Source of the DNA: Bimuria novae-zelandiae CBS 107.79
Taxonomy: Eukaryota; Ascomycota; Dothideomycetes; Pleosporales; Didymosphaeriaceae
Direction: 5' to 3'
Length of the DNA: 64,000 nucleotides
Assembly: GCA_010015655.1 (NCBI GenBank)
Contig: ML976659.1
Location: 1,272,659-1,336,658 of the forward strand
Shown piece after piece: positions 36,801 to 46,830 of the stretch. Position 1 is the first letter of the stretch, and each line of letters starts with the position of its first letter. A program made the position numbers and the translations under genes. The notes beneath the pieces are model-generated. The model searched no databases. It saw only the letters and a program-made list of their open reading frames with translations, and was not told the DNA's origin.

Positions 36801-37249
36801 TGTTACAGTCTAGAAGTTAACGGTGGGACGGAGAGCCTTATAACGGCATCCGGGCCCCACCTTAGGCTTACGTAACGTCCCAGGCTATCCCAGACGCCAA
36901 GACCATGGGATACCGTGGGACCACGTGACCCCTGCTTACGTAGCGTCCTAGGAAATCCCATAGGATCCCACGATGCCAGGACATGGGACATCGTGGGATT
37001 CTATAGGACTAGGAGGATATATATATAGGACGGTTTCCTTTATTATGCTCCTTATAGTTAACTTACATATCTTCTATGCGAGTACGTTCTTCTATATAAA
37101 CTAATAGCTATCTTATTTTATTATAAGATTAAATTATTTAGCCTCGCGCTAAGTGTCGCATTAACTTATACTACTAAATAATCTATAAAGCACCACGATA
37201 CCTTACTGCCCTAACCTAGATTGGAACAAGGTGTAAGAGCCTCATAACA
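36801..37249 (+). repeat. 3' LTR of gypsy element
   Basis: 449 bp, same length as the 5' LTR, directly after the polypurine tract and directly before the second copy of cgttt. Mutations differ from those in the 5' LTR in both directions (some sites are mutated only here, some only there), as independent RIP of both copies would give. Confidence 0.95.
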
Positions 37250-37254
37250 CGTTT

Positions 37255-40200
37255 AGAGCGTAAGCCTTTACAAGTTACCTTAATAAAAGCATATTAGATT
37301 CTAGCTTATGTAGGATAACGCGTAGCTAAACAACTAAAGTAGGTAGCAAATAGTATTAAGCTTATTACTAGCCCTTAGGTCCCCTAATAGAAAGAATATA
37401 AAAATTATATTAACTTAAAGCTTTAAGATTATTAGTTAGCGCCCTTAACGTAAGCTTATAACATGTCCTTTTAAATAAATTAGTATTAACTTTATATAAC
37501 TATAAAAGATTATTAAAGCTTATTATAATAAGGGTAAGTAGCTCTTATACGCTATATATTAATATAGTAGATACTATTTAGGGAAGACTCTTTATAATAA
37601 AAAGAAGGAGACTCTTACGCACGCTGTTTAATAAATACTAGTATTAATATATACCTAATTTAACGCTATTATTATATATATTTACTATAATTATAAGAAA
37701 GGCTTTACTAATCTTTAAAATATTGTTAAAGACCTAGGTATTGTAGTTAAGCCTTGTGCTATTAGGGTAAAAGAAATAACTAGCCTAATTAAAAGGATAG
37801 TAATTTTATTATTAAAATAATTAAGACCCTATAAATTATAGTAAATTTACCTAAGACGCTAATAAATAAGCTATGCTTAATAGCTATATATATACTTAAT
37901 TAATTACTAATAAAAGTCACTAGTTAGAAGACACCCTATAAAGTTATACGTAAAATAAAGTCATCTCTAGCGCATATAGACGTTATTAGGACGAAGGCTC
38001 TATTTCAAGACATAAAAGTAATTAAAGGTAATAAGCTTAAATTACGAGCAATTACTAGATAGCTAGTTAAATAAAAAGAAATAAATATCTTTTGCATCTA
38101 GATCCTTAACAGTAATAAAATTATTTATACCTAAAATTTTTTTACAATAATAATAGTACTCTTTACTAAAATCTTAGATTGTAACTAAAAAGGAATAATA
38201 TATAATTACTATACTTAATATTAACTTCTTAGATAAAGAGGAAGACTCTATTATTAAGTAGATCTATTATAATATAATACTTAGTTAATATACGGTTAAG
38301 AATAATATTAAGGATTAAGAAGAAAATGCTACTAGACCAGATAGTGCCAAAGAGCAGATTTATTAGGAGGCCTATAGAGGATTACCCACAACTAGACAGA
38401 CACCAGTACCTAGCACTCATGATTGTTCCCAACCAAAAGGCTAGAGAGAGATGGCTCCTGGAGATACTATGCCAAACCGCCATTAAAATAATGCCCTAAG
38501 ATAGATAAACCATAATATTGCTATAGATAATATTATTCTAGGATCCTATTATTAATAAGGCAGTAGAGAAAATAATATACCTAGAAACTACTTTAGTCCG
38601 CATGCGTCTTTATACTTGTAAACATTTATTATAGTAATTATAGTAGTTATATAACTACCCCTAGATAAAGAGTAAAAGGTTTACCGTAATTATTTATCGC
38701 CGCTACTAAAAAACTGGGCTAAGGTTAAATACTATTTTAATACTAATAAGTAGTTTGCTACTAGAAATAAGGAGATTAAAAGTAGCTTTATAAAAATATA
38801 TTTATAAAAGTAAAAGATAATATAAAAATAATCTAAATACTAAAACTATATTACTAATATATATTTTTACGCATAAGTTTAATACTAATAGCTACTTAAC
38901 GAGCTATAAGGCTTAACTAGTCGTGAGGGGAGATCTATAGATAACTTAGGATAGTACCTATGCAGCTATCCTCGCGGCTCGAACGCTTCGCTTCCTTATC
39001 GCTATCATGTGCGCCTTCGGGCTACTTGCCTACCAGTACGATGTCAAGAATACTGTTCTCAACGCGTACCTAGCCCGACCGTGTTACGTCTGGACTCCAG
39101 ATACGTTCCGAGACAGGCTAGGCAATATGATGCGACTATGCTGAGCACTGTATAGGCTTAAGGATGCTCTAGCGCTGTGGCATAAATACCTAAAGAAGAC
39201 ACTTATTAATATAGGCTTTACGTAAGTAAAGAGTATCCTGTACCTAAATACTAAAAGTAAGCTAATACTATTTTATTATATAAATAATAATATTATCCTT
39301 TTCCGTAAAGGTAATTAGTAATATTATAAATAGTTTAAACACGAGCTTATAAAACGATATAAGACATAGAGCTTAAGAGAACTACGTTAGTTTTTAGAAA
39401 TATATATTATTAAAGAATATATAAAAGGTAAGGTCTAGATAATATAAGACTCTTGTATTATAAAAGTCCACTACGACTATAATCTATTTTAGGAAAGCTA
39501 ACACCTTAAGGTCCCTTTACGCGAGTCTTATCTCCCCCTAAGCATAAATAAACCTAATAAGGAGAGTAATTGCCTATATTAAATCCTAGTTAGATATTTA
39601 GGTTTTATCTTATACTTTACCCGTCCTAATATAGCAAAAACGCGCTTAATACTTGCCTAATATTTATATAATTTAAGCTAAAAGCAGCTTACTACTATTA
39701 AGTCTATATAGTAGTACCTATATAAATTCTAATTCTCGGTAATTAGAGCAACAACGGCACACTTTAAAAATACTAACTATATCTATTAAATTAATAATAA
39801 GGAAATAAAGGAGCTATTATTCTTCAGTGCCTCTAATACTATATTTACTAATAATCTTAATACTGCTTAAAGCTCTTTTGCCTCTATATTTAAGCTCTAT
39901 AGAATAGTTATTAATTAAAAGGTAAAAATTATAAAATTTATTACTAAATTAATTACTAAAGCTAAACTATTTACCTTATAAACTGCTAGCACTAAGTTAT
40001 CTTAGTAAATATATACCTTAAAAGCTATTAGATTTAATTTAGAGGTTTAACCTATATTATACTATAATAACTAGCAAATAGTCTCTATCGCTAATAATAA
40101 TAAAAAAAGCTTAATATAAAACTAAGATATATTAAAATATATTAAATATAGATTTACGAGCGAGTTAAAGTAGAGAATATTAATATTACTTAGATAAGAA

Positions 40201-40446
40201 CTACTAATATGCCTGCTAATAAATTAATAAAGTCTCTCTCTAATAGTAGTAAGCACAAGCGATTTTTAAAGTAACTATAAATAACTAATATCTACTAATA
40301 AGTTATTAGTTTAAAGAATAAGTTTATTACGTCTATTATCCTATAATAGAGTACTTCTTAGGGAGGTGCCCTACAGGCCCTCTATCTACTTATTTTACAT
40401 TACTCTATTTTAACAGCACTCCGCTACCTTTGTGCTATAAGAGGTG
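37255..40446 (+). pseudogene. Copia 1 Pol (integrase to RNase H), inactivated
   Basis: Resumes the plus-strand Copia frame after the gypsy insertion. The integrase core is followed by a less mutated island at about 38330-38480. A second GC-rich island (38930-39180) encodes the Copia reverse-transcriptase motif QYDVKNTVLNAYLARPCYVW and LYRLKDALALWHKYLKKTL. RNase H follows near 39950-40100. Stops are numerous outside the islands. Confidence 0.8.
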
Positions 40447-40470
40447 TGTTAAAGTAGAGTAAAATATTAC
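40392..40470. repeat. Inverted repeat at the 3' LTR edge of Copia 1
   Basis: tactctattttaaca (about 40401-40415) is an inverted partner of the LTR start tgttaaagtagagta (40447 on), separated by about 31 bp. An inverted fragment of LTR edge therefore precedes the 3' LTR, and the expected purine tract (gggagg, about 40357-40364) lies about 80 bp further upstream. It looks like a local rearrangement or aberrant reverse-transcription end. Confidence 0.5.
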
Positions 40471-40515
40471 ATAATACAACCTAATATAGACTAGTTGCTG
40501 ATTACAACTTTGCTA

Positions 40516-41787
40516 CAGTACTAGCGTATTAGTCTGGTGCGCTAGTGTCAACCCGACGCGCGCGCGCCAAACACCTCAACCACTTCCACCCTCTCTATCT
40601 CCACCAAAATAAGAGCTTTTAGCTTAGAAATAAGCGCAAATCGCGTCGCGGGTAGTGAATTAATAGCGCAGGCACGGGAAGGTATTATCTCTAAGACAGA
40701 CGCGACACTATCAAGAGGTACGACAAGACAGGCAACAACACCTCTCGCCCTCGCAGTAGGCAGCCTCCTAAGCTTACTCGTTAGAAGAAACAAACGCTAC
40801 TGCGATAAGTATAAAAAAAGCTAAAGATTACCTATTAAGAGCTCGCTAAGGAGGCGCACCTTAGGAAGAACGTCTTTAATAATACACTATATAGAGCACT
40901 TAAGAAACAAGGCCTTACTAACTTTAGAGCTAAGTAGAGGCCTAAAATTAATAAAGCTACTACCTAATTACGGCTTAAGTTCTACCGCGAGCATAGAAAC
41001 TTTAACTAGCGCTTAACGCCTCTCTAGTTCTTAGATAAGTGCTCTGTTTAAAAGGGTCGCGGCGCTGACGCCGAGTGGGTGTTTAGGTATCCCTATAAGA
41101 AGTGGGAGCGCCGTATAATCTCCGAACAATCTACTAGTCGGCCACCTTAACAGATAGTGTGGGCTTTAATATAGATTAATTCTCGAGGGCGTACCCGGCG
41201 ATCACCACTCATCATCATGCAGAGAGACCCTACAGCGCCGCGCAATAGATACACCGCTCAAAGCTACACTAAAACACTAAAAGAAGGTCTCCTAAACTCA
41301 TACCTGCCAGGCGAGCGATTTATGCACGATAACGCTCGGATTCACACAGCAATTCATACGCGCGACTTCTTGGTTAATTACGGGATCTAGACTATTAATT
41401 TCCTACCTTATTCTCCTAACCTTAACCCTATTAAGCACCTCTAGTGGCAGCTTAAACGTAAGATAAGGAATCGCTATCCCTATATAACTAAATTTAGAAC
41501 TAGTAAGGATAAATAGGAGAGGTTTTATACTGCCTTAAAGGACTGCTAGTAAAGGATCCTAACGCGCCTTATACGTTGTCTTATATTAAGTATACTAAAT
41601 AGAATCGCTGCCTGCATGCACGCAAATAGTTACTAAATAAAGTATTAAGCATTAATTTACTAGTTACTACTAAGAATTATTAAATTTAGCCTACTTTTCG
41701 ATACTCTATAGGTTGTTTTGGTGGGGGAGTCGCTTCGCGAAACTGACGCCGATCACCTTGGCGCACCAGACTACTGCGGAGTGACTG
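40516..41787 (+). mobile_element. Tc1/mariner-type DNA transposon inserted in the Copia 1 3' LTR
   Basis: 1272 bp, bounded by CAGT...ACTG with about 27-bp imperfect inverted repeats sharing AGTCTGGTGCGC, and flanked by a duplicated TA (40514-40515 and 41788-41789). The interior encodes a plus-strand transposase remnant with the order expected for DD34E enzymes. The first catalytic region reads FLDKCSV, then RDPTAPRNRYTAQSY, then FMHDNARIHTAIHTRDFL with the second Asp, then the C-terminal YSPNLNPIKHL, where family members have IEHLW. It is less AT-converted than the retroelements around it. Confidence 0.93.
40620..41560 (+). pseudogene. Tc1-like DDE transposase, broken
   Basis: The frame runs from a helix-turn-helix-like N-terminus (about 40650-40960) to the DDE catalytic part, with several stops (for example in SV-KG-RGA near 41045) and the third catalytic residue changed from Glu to Lys by a G-to-A change. 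It cannot be active. Confidence 0.85.
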
Positions 41788-41868
41788 TACTTAAGCAGTT
41801 TCGCTGTTTAGCTTATTATAATTAACTTAGTCTCTTATTCCAACATGCTGCCCATCTTATCCCTTACA

Positions 41869-42697
41869 GTATAGAGGTGGCTTAAGGCTGGCTTTAGCAA
41901 AGGCTATAACCCCACACAACGTATAATAGATAACAAGCTAAATTTAATATACTAACTAGGTAATTAAAATAAGGGTAGCTATAGTAAGTAATTTTTATAT
42001 AATCCTCATCTAATACGCATATAATTATTAAGCTATTAACCTTCTATTAAGCTTTCTAATTAAGCTAACTCTAAAACCTCTATTAAGCTAATTAAGCTAA
42101 GCCTTAGAGTACTTAGTATAACCCTTAAACTAAGCCGACTTCTAAGGCTTGATCGGCTTAATTGTTAGCAACTATGATCTCCGTCTCGTTTTTGAAGATT
42201 TCGACCACGCCCCAGCATCAGACATCTTCAGCTTTAGGGTCTCTGCCTTTGGCCTCGTCCCTGCTCCTTACATCGCGAAGCGAAACGAGTCCCATCCGCA
42301 GAGTTCACGGTTCAAGGTACCGGATGGGTCTAGTAGCCGCAAGGCGAAGCTAAGATGAACTCAAACCACAGTAAGGTGAGGGAATTTGCCGTAGATGGCT
42401 GACGGTATTTAGAGAGATAGTCAAATCACCGAAGCTGCGTTTCCAAGCGACATGGAAATATAACCAAGTCTCTCTGGAATGATACGCCCCGCCTAGAGTG
42501 GTTCGTCCGATACCCGTGGTTGATATAGGGTTGAGCTGGCTGATGGTGTGACGCGCTTATCCACTCCCGTATGGGCAAGTGCCGAGATATATCTTGGCGG
42601 GTTTTATGCTTCGAGTCGGATATGAGGCAAACTCTGCGATCTGATCAAACAACCAACTCGTAAATTTTCTCCCTCGACCCGAATCCAGCACCGAAGT
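41869..42697. other. Right margin of the AT-rich cluster and return to normal DNA
   Basis: About 270 bp of AT-rich DNA with repeated attaagct / taagct words (41995-42130), then normal composition from about 42145. Two short overlapping frames at 42149-42358 have no recognisable content. The end includes the upstream region of the broken gene at 42698. Confidence 0.4.
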
Positions 42698-43880
42698 ATG
42701 GCCTTCGTACCAGGCTATCACCGTCTAGGCACATTAAATCATAAGAAGGATATCCGCGATGCTTGCGATTGTGGGCGATGCGGGGTGTGCAGGAAGAAGC
42801 TTCCCCATGAAGAGGACGGCTTTTGCTGTCGCAGGTGCAACGTGGATCGCGGATTTGAAGCAGACCTCAGAAACGCACTGAACTGGTTAAAGTACAAGCA
42901 CTTTGGCTGGGAGATGTGCGGAAAGGAGCATGAGCAGCGGTTCCTCGACACGATGGGGGAGCCCTCCCAGCGACGCGTTCTCGAGTGTGATATGGTCAAG
43001 CAGAAGTGCACATGCTACGTGCGCTAGCTGCGGACATGAAGATCTTGATGGACCGTAAACGCGGTGCTCAGTTCGATATTCAAAACCGCGATTGCTCATG
43101 CAAAACAACAGAGCTTAACAAACTGCACCCCGGAAAGATCGTGCGCGTCCGCGAGCTGCAGTATTACACCCATGTTTACTAGGACTACGAGCATTTTATT
43201 TTCGTCATCGATACGCCCACCAAGAGCTACGCCTTCGACCCAACAGGCATCCAGTTCGGGCCCGATTGGCCGATGCTGAAAGAGTTTAGACAGTATACGG
43301 CCGACCATATAGAAGTGATATGCTGCTGGGGTCAGCTCGGAGAGCGGTTTTACAAGGCCATAAACTTCTGGCCGCCGGTTGACTTTGGTATTCGAGCAGG
43401 TGATATCGGTGAGCGCGTACTTGTCTTTTGGCCTACTATGAATCTATGCTCATCCTCGTAAACGAGCATAATACGGATATTCTCAGGATCGATGGCGCAC
43501 GCTTATCAAGGCGCATGAGAACTCGGGGGAAGGCTCAAGAGCGCAAGTCTATGTCGCATACCGGGACTGAGGCCTGTTTAAAGCCCTTAGTCGCCGAGGC
43601 CCCTTGGATATGGGACATATTCCACGTTCCTGGATTCTGGGATTGGTTCCACATGCGCCGGTCAGGAACGTCGGTCATGTCGACGGAAGTTCAAGCGCCC
43701 GCGTGGCCCGTATATCCACCATATATCAAGCAACAGCACGGTCGCTGCTACCGGCAAGTCTATGGCACACCACTATTATACTACAGCTAATTTGGAGCAG
43801 TGATAAGAAGCTTCCGCTTAGTGCAACAACGTCGCAGTTATGCAGCACAGACAGCACGTCGGGCCCTGAAGGCTGAACTC
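42698..43880 (+). pseudogene. Broken gene: cysteine-rich (zinc-binding-like) N-terminus and conserved-looking middle
   Basis: From an ATG at 42698 a 109-codon frame holds a Cys cluster (CDCGRCGVCRKKL, then GFCCRRCNVDRGF), probably metal-binding. A one-base shift near 43005-43012 moves the reading to the frame starting VHMLRALAADMK, which runs through an in-frame TAG at 43180-43182 (plausibly a mutated CAG) to about 43425 (contains FIFVIDTPTKSYAFDPTG). A second shift near 43428 leads on to LAYYESMLILVNEHNTDIL. Coding-like fragments then persist in changing frames to about 43880. The consistent strand and protein-like composition suggest one gene of about 350-390 aa recently inactivated. The family is unrecognised. 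If only the first frame is used, a 109-aa protein would be possible. Confidence 0.55.
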
Positions 43881-45000
43881 GTAGCAAGACGACGAACTGA
43901 GTACCTCCGACATAATGATCCTCCGCAAACACACACTGTATAATTGGATGGATAACGAAGCGTTGGAACATACGAGGGAATCCGTGCTTGGGAAAGAGAT
44001 GCGGCGGGCAGGCAGCGGGGCGTTTGATCACGTGCGCATCATTCATCCTTCAGGATAGATGTCGATTGTACAAAACGGCCGGGAAAGATATACTGTAGAC
44101 CTCAAAATAATAGAAAATGACGTTTCAATCTTTTTCGAGTAGTACTTTGTCGTTCTGGAATTGAGGAGGCTTCTCTCGAGACACATGTAGATGAAAATGG
44201 GTCACAATGGAGATGGCTGTCCGATGTGCTGCCGCATAATTTGACGCGATGTGGTGATACCATGCCAAATCACCGCCGTTCGGCTGCAATTTGCGAGGTC
44301 TCGTCACAACTATGGGATCTTTGTAGGCTTAGTCAAGGATAGGCGAAGCGCGTCGAAGATGTTGTGGAAACACTGCTCGGAGCAGTCCCGCGCGTGGCGC
44401 GCTTTTTGGTATGCGTCAACGCCTCGAATTGCCGTGCTCAGTTCCGCAGCCCGCTTTGCAGGCAACTTGGCGATGGCCGAACACAGGTATCAGAATTTGC
44501 CTGAGAAGCAGTAACTGGATATGGGCTGCGCAATATCTATCCCTGTTGCGCAGGCATATGTCTCAGAGATTGTTTATAGTCGAGAATCGTTTCTCTCTTG
44601 CAAGCAATGCGTGCTTTGCACAGAATAACGGAACCCAGAGACGTAATCCTAGATGCCTGCAGATAGCACAAAGACAACTAGCCAGCGTCTTCGGGGTTGT
44701 ATACCATATAGAAACAAGGTGTAGTGGAGGTTGTAGTTGGCGGTCTTCTGCCGCCAAATGCCGTGAGCCCGCCCGGTGCCCGTTTGGCTTCACTTTTGCT
44801 CTCTGCTCTCAAGACCCCCACCACACACTCGTGGCTGCCAGTTCTGTTTGTGTTGCTAGGCGACAGTCTCGCTACGCCCCTCACTCCCTGGTTTCCACAA
44901 CCCAACTTCGCTGGCGTATATATATTCTAGGTTGCTGATTGACACCATCGCAGCAATGAAGTTGGCCAACAGCGCCTGCTGCTCCATAGTCTCAGATAGC
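43881..45000. other. No supported gene; promoter-like segment near 44917
   Basis: Short overlapping frames only. Near the right end a TATATATAT (about 44918-44926) is followed by an ATG at 44956 opening a short hydrophobic start (MKLANSACCSIVSDSIA) that stops at 45009, exactly where the tRNA-like element begins. Confidence 0.35.
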
Positions 45001-45150
45001 ATAGCTTAGTGGTTATTGGCACAGCACCTGGGAAATCTCGCAGCAGATCTGCAACCTATACTAATAGATGTGCACAGGTTCGATTCCACACCGGGTGGGG
45101 GAGATGTAACCATTGCGGTGAACTCCTTTTTTGCCGATTTTTTTTATTAC
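44996..45150 (+). ncRNA. tRNA-related element (SINE-like or degenerate tRNA)
   Basis: A perfect A-box-like TAGCTTAGTGG (45002-45012) and a perfect B-box GGTTCGATTCC (45077-45087) lie on the plus strand. They are followed by T runs (45127-45132 and about 45138-45145) that would terminate RNA polymerase III. The box spacing is longer than in most tRNAs. The 7 bases before the A box do not pair with those after the B box, and the T stem pairs poorly, so this is not a functional tRNA. A tRNA-derived SINE or decayed intron-containing tRNA fits best. Confidence 0.5.
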
Positions 45151-45567
45151 ACCAACTCCCGGTTGAAGGAGAGTACGGGAAACTTTCTGGCACTTTTTTT
45201 GCGTCTATTTTGCAGCAGCTTATCGTCCTTGAAGGCGAACAGTCGAATATCACTGGGCTCACTTTTCGGCTTACCGGGTCGAGGCGCGGCCTTTACCGCA
45301 CGTAGAGCTTCTGAATTCTGCACACGACAACACCAACTTCGAAGTCGCGTGCTCCAGCTCGCGGTACGTGTGCGCAGTACGATCGGCAACCTCCCACTTT
45401 TCCCTGGACTCGTTGAAGTTCGTCATCTTGGGTACATCCCACGGTGTAGTCCAGCACGAGCAATCGGCCTTCCACATTCGGTAACGCAAGGTATGGCGCT
45501 CTGTGCTTGGGCTTCCGGTCCATGGCGTTCCTCGAAGAAACTGACCGGTGGCGACTAGGTCCCCATC
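45151..45567. other. Overlapping frames, no supported gene
   Basis: The region carries coding-like frames on both strands that contradict one another (plus about 45300-45480 and minus 45293-45741). No motif decides between them. It includes the leader of the ORF at 45568. Confidence 0.3.
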
Positions 45568-46251
45568 ATGATTCGCATCACGGCGGCCGCTCCGAAGGTC
45601 TCTGTTGAAACCGACGAGATCACCCGCGAACAGCAGATTGCCCAGGCACTGGCCCATCTTGCAGGAGCCCGATCGCGTTTCTTCAACCGAACCGACTACG
45701 CCCGAACCATGGCCAAGCGGCGCAAACTCGCCACCACTCAAGCTGCCACTCGGGCCGCCGGCGAGCGTGCAAAGCCTGATTTCAAGAAGGTCTCGTACAG
45801 TCCCCTCGCTCTCAAAGCCAACATCATCAAGACCGGCCAGAAGGCTTTCAAGAAGACTGGCGCGGATACGGTCTTCCAGTCGGTGACGCGCCTGATCCTG
45901 GCCAATGAAGAGGCCATAAAGAACGTCGATAGCCAGGGTCTTCGGGATTTCTTTGCTCAGGTCAATTGCCTTGAAGCTTACATGTGCTGTGTCAACAAGA
46001 CGGAGCCCATCAACAAGCCTCTACGCCGAAGGGTTTGGGAAGTGTATCTCCAGAACAACTATGATGCCCGTGGATTGGCGCGTCCGGCTAGTATGTGGAC
46101 TGCCATATCCGAATTCAACGATAATGTGCTTGCCGACGATGCGCTTGCCGAAGTTGCGCACGGTGACAAGGTCACTGTTTTTCTGAAACTTCTGAGGTGC
46201 GCATTGCTATTTTATCAGAACAAGGGCGTAGCGAGGTACAGGCATGCATAG
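45568..46251 (+). CDS. Hypothetical protein, 227 aa, basic N-terminal half
   Basis: Uninterrupted frame from an ATG at 45568 to TAG. Residues about 45-95 are strongly basic and Ala-rich (RTMAKRRKLATTQAATRAAG); the rest looks helical and globular (LRDFFAQVNCLEAYMCCVNK, RRRVWEVYLQNNYDARGLAR). There is no signal peptide, membrane segment or known motif. The last about 18 residues after KVTVFLKLL look less protein-like, and an intron starting near 46198 (GTGCGC) would change the C-terminus. Codon composition is GC3-rich, like the SLX4 and peptidase genes and unlike the decayed flanks, which supports a living gene. Confidence 0.6.
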   Translation: MIRITAAAPKVSVETDEITREQQIAQALAHLAGARSRFFNRTDYARTMAKRRKLATTQAATRAAGERAKPDFKKVSYSPLALKANIIKTGQKAFKKTGADTVFQSVTRLILANEEAIKNVDSQGLRDFFAQVNCLEAYMCCVNKTEPINKPLRRRVWEVYLQNNYDARGLARPASMWTAISEFNDNVLADDALAEVAHGDKVTVFLKLLRCALLFYQNKGVARYRHA

Positions 46252-46830
46252 AGTGCGGATACCGTGGACCAAGATCAGCGGACAATTGTATTCGAGAACA
46301 TGGTCGCGGGACAATGTGACGGTAATATTGGGTGATTCGGTCGGGGAAATGCCTATACGAAGTAGGATAGCATCTATACCTCTTCTTACGGCAAGCATAC
46401 CGCCAGTGTCGGGATGGAATCGGTGCAGGTAGATAGCCAGATACTAGACCAGATGCACTCTACAACTATCTCCACATCCGCGGTCCTCAACATCTCCCAC
46501 CATTCCTCTCAATCAACACATACATCTCACATACACACAGGTACATCTCACGCACGCCCCTAAACAAGAAACCGGGAACCAACCCGCATCTCATGTCCAG
46601 AGGGACGCGCAGAACGAAACACACACCCGTCGCTTACACGGCCGATGAACAAGCACATCTCACCCTCGGCTCTCTCGTCCCCTCTCCACTCCTCATTTCC
46701 AGAGCCCGACACATAAGGTCCTAGGATAGAAACGACAAGAGCGCCAACAACGCATGAAATGAATCCACCATTTTGCAATGTCAGAAAGAGAAGGGGACGA
46801 ATCATATACCAAAGGGTCACAGTCTAGGAC
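46252..46830. other. Gene flank with CA-rich stretch
   Basis: 3' flank of the 45568 ORF, then a CAC/ACA-rich stretch at about 46490-46560. A minus-strand frame (46560-46820) has a membrane-like segment near 46760-46700 but no ATG before its sixth codon. It is unassigned and not called. Confidence 0.3.

Larger units (their letters stand above)
30278..37249 (+). mobile_element. Gypsy chromovirus LTR retrotransposon nested in Copia 1, RIP-mutated
   Basis: 6972 bp with two 449-bp LTRs and the 5-bp duplication cgttt (30273-30277 and 37250-37254). A polypurine tract (gaggaaggaggagga, about 36783-36797) precedes the 3' LTR. Order on the plus strand: Gag with a CCHC box, protease, reverse transcriptase, RNase H, integrase and chromodomain, which is the gypsy/chromovirus order. 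A separate antisense frame lies between the chromodomain and the 3' LTR. Every coding part holds multiple stops. Confidence 0.96.
22057..41868 (+). mobile_element. Copia LTR retrotransposon 1, host of the nested cluster, RIP-mutated
   Basis: Its 5' LTR (22057-22207) is followed by Gag remnants (about 22560-23700, including a CCHC-like site near 23560-23610). Pol remnants lie beyond two insertions: integrase at about 37640-37990 (frame reading NIVKDLGIVVKPCAIRVKE), reverse transcriptase at about 38980-39200 (QYDVKNTVLNAYL, ALYRLKDAL) and RNase H at about 39950-40100. The 3' LTR (40447-41868) is split by a Tc1 element. Removing the three insertions with their target copies leaves about 5.4 kb, a normal Copia length. 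All frames are full of TAA/TAG. The outer 5-bp flanks (attat / gtata) do not match, so either the duplication is mutated or the ends have been rearranged. Confidence 0.88.
40447..41868 (+). repeat. 3' LTR of Copia 1, split by a Tc1 element
   Basis: The left part 40447-40515 and right part 41790-41868 join exactly at ...tgcta|cttaagcag..., reproducing the LTR sequence seen at 20470 and 22057. The left part has about 4 bp deleted relative to those copies. Confidence 0.9.

Noticed and set aside
40548..40793. 81-codon minus-strand ORF within the Tc1 element
   Set aside because: Antisense to the transposase N-terminus; the plus strand has the transposase motifs.
45002..45087. Functional tRNA gene
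   Set aside because: The boxes are perfect, but acceptor and T stems do not pair; called as a tRNA-related element instead.
45016..45558. 180-codon + strand frame upstream of the 45568 gene
   Set aside because: It begins within the tRNA-like element and shares its span with a minus-strand frame of similar length; no evidence for either.
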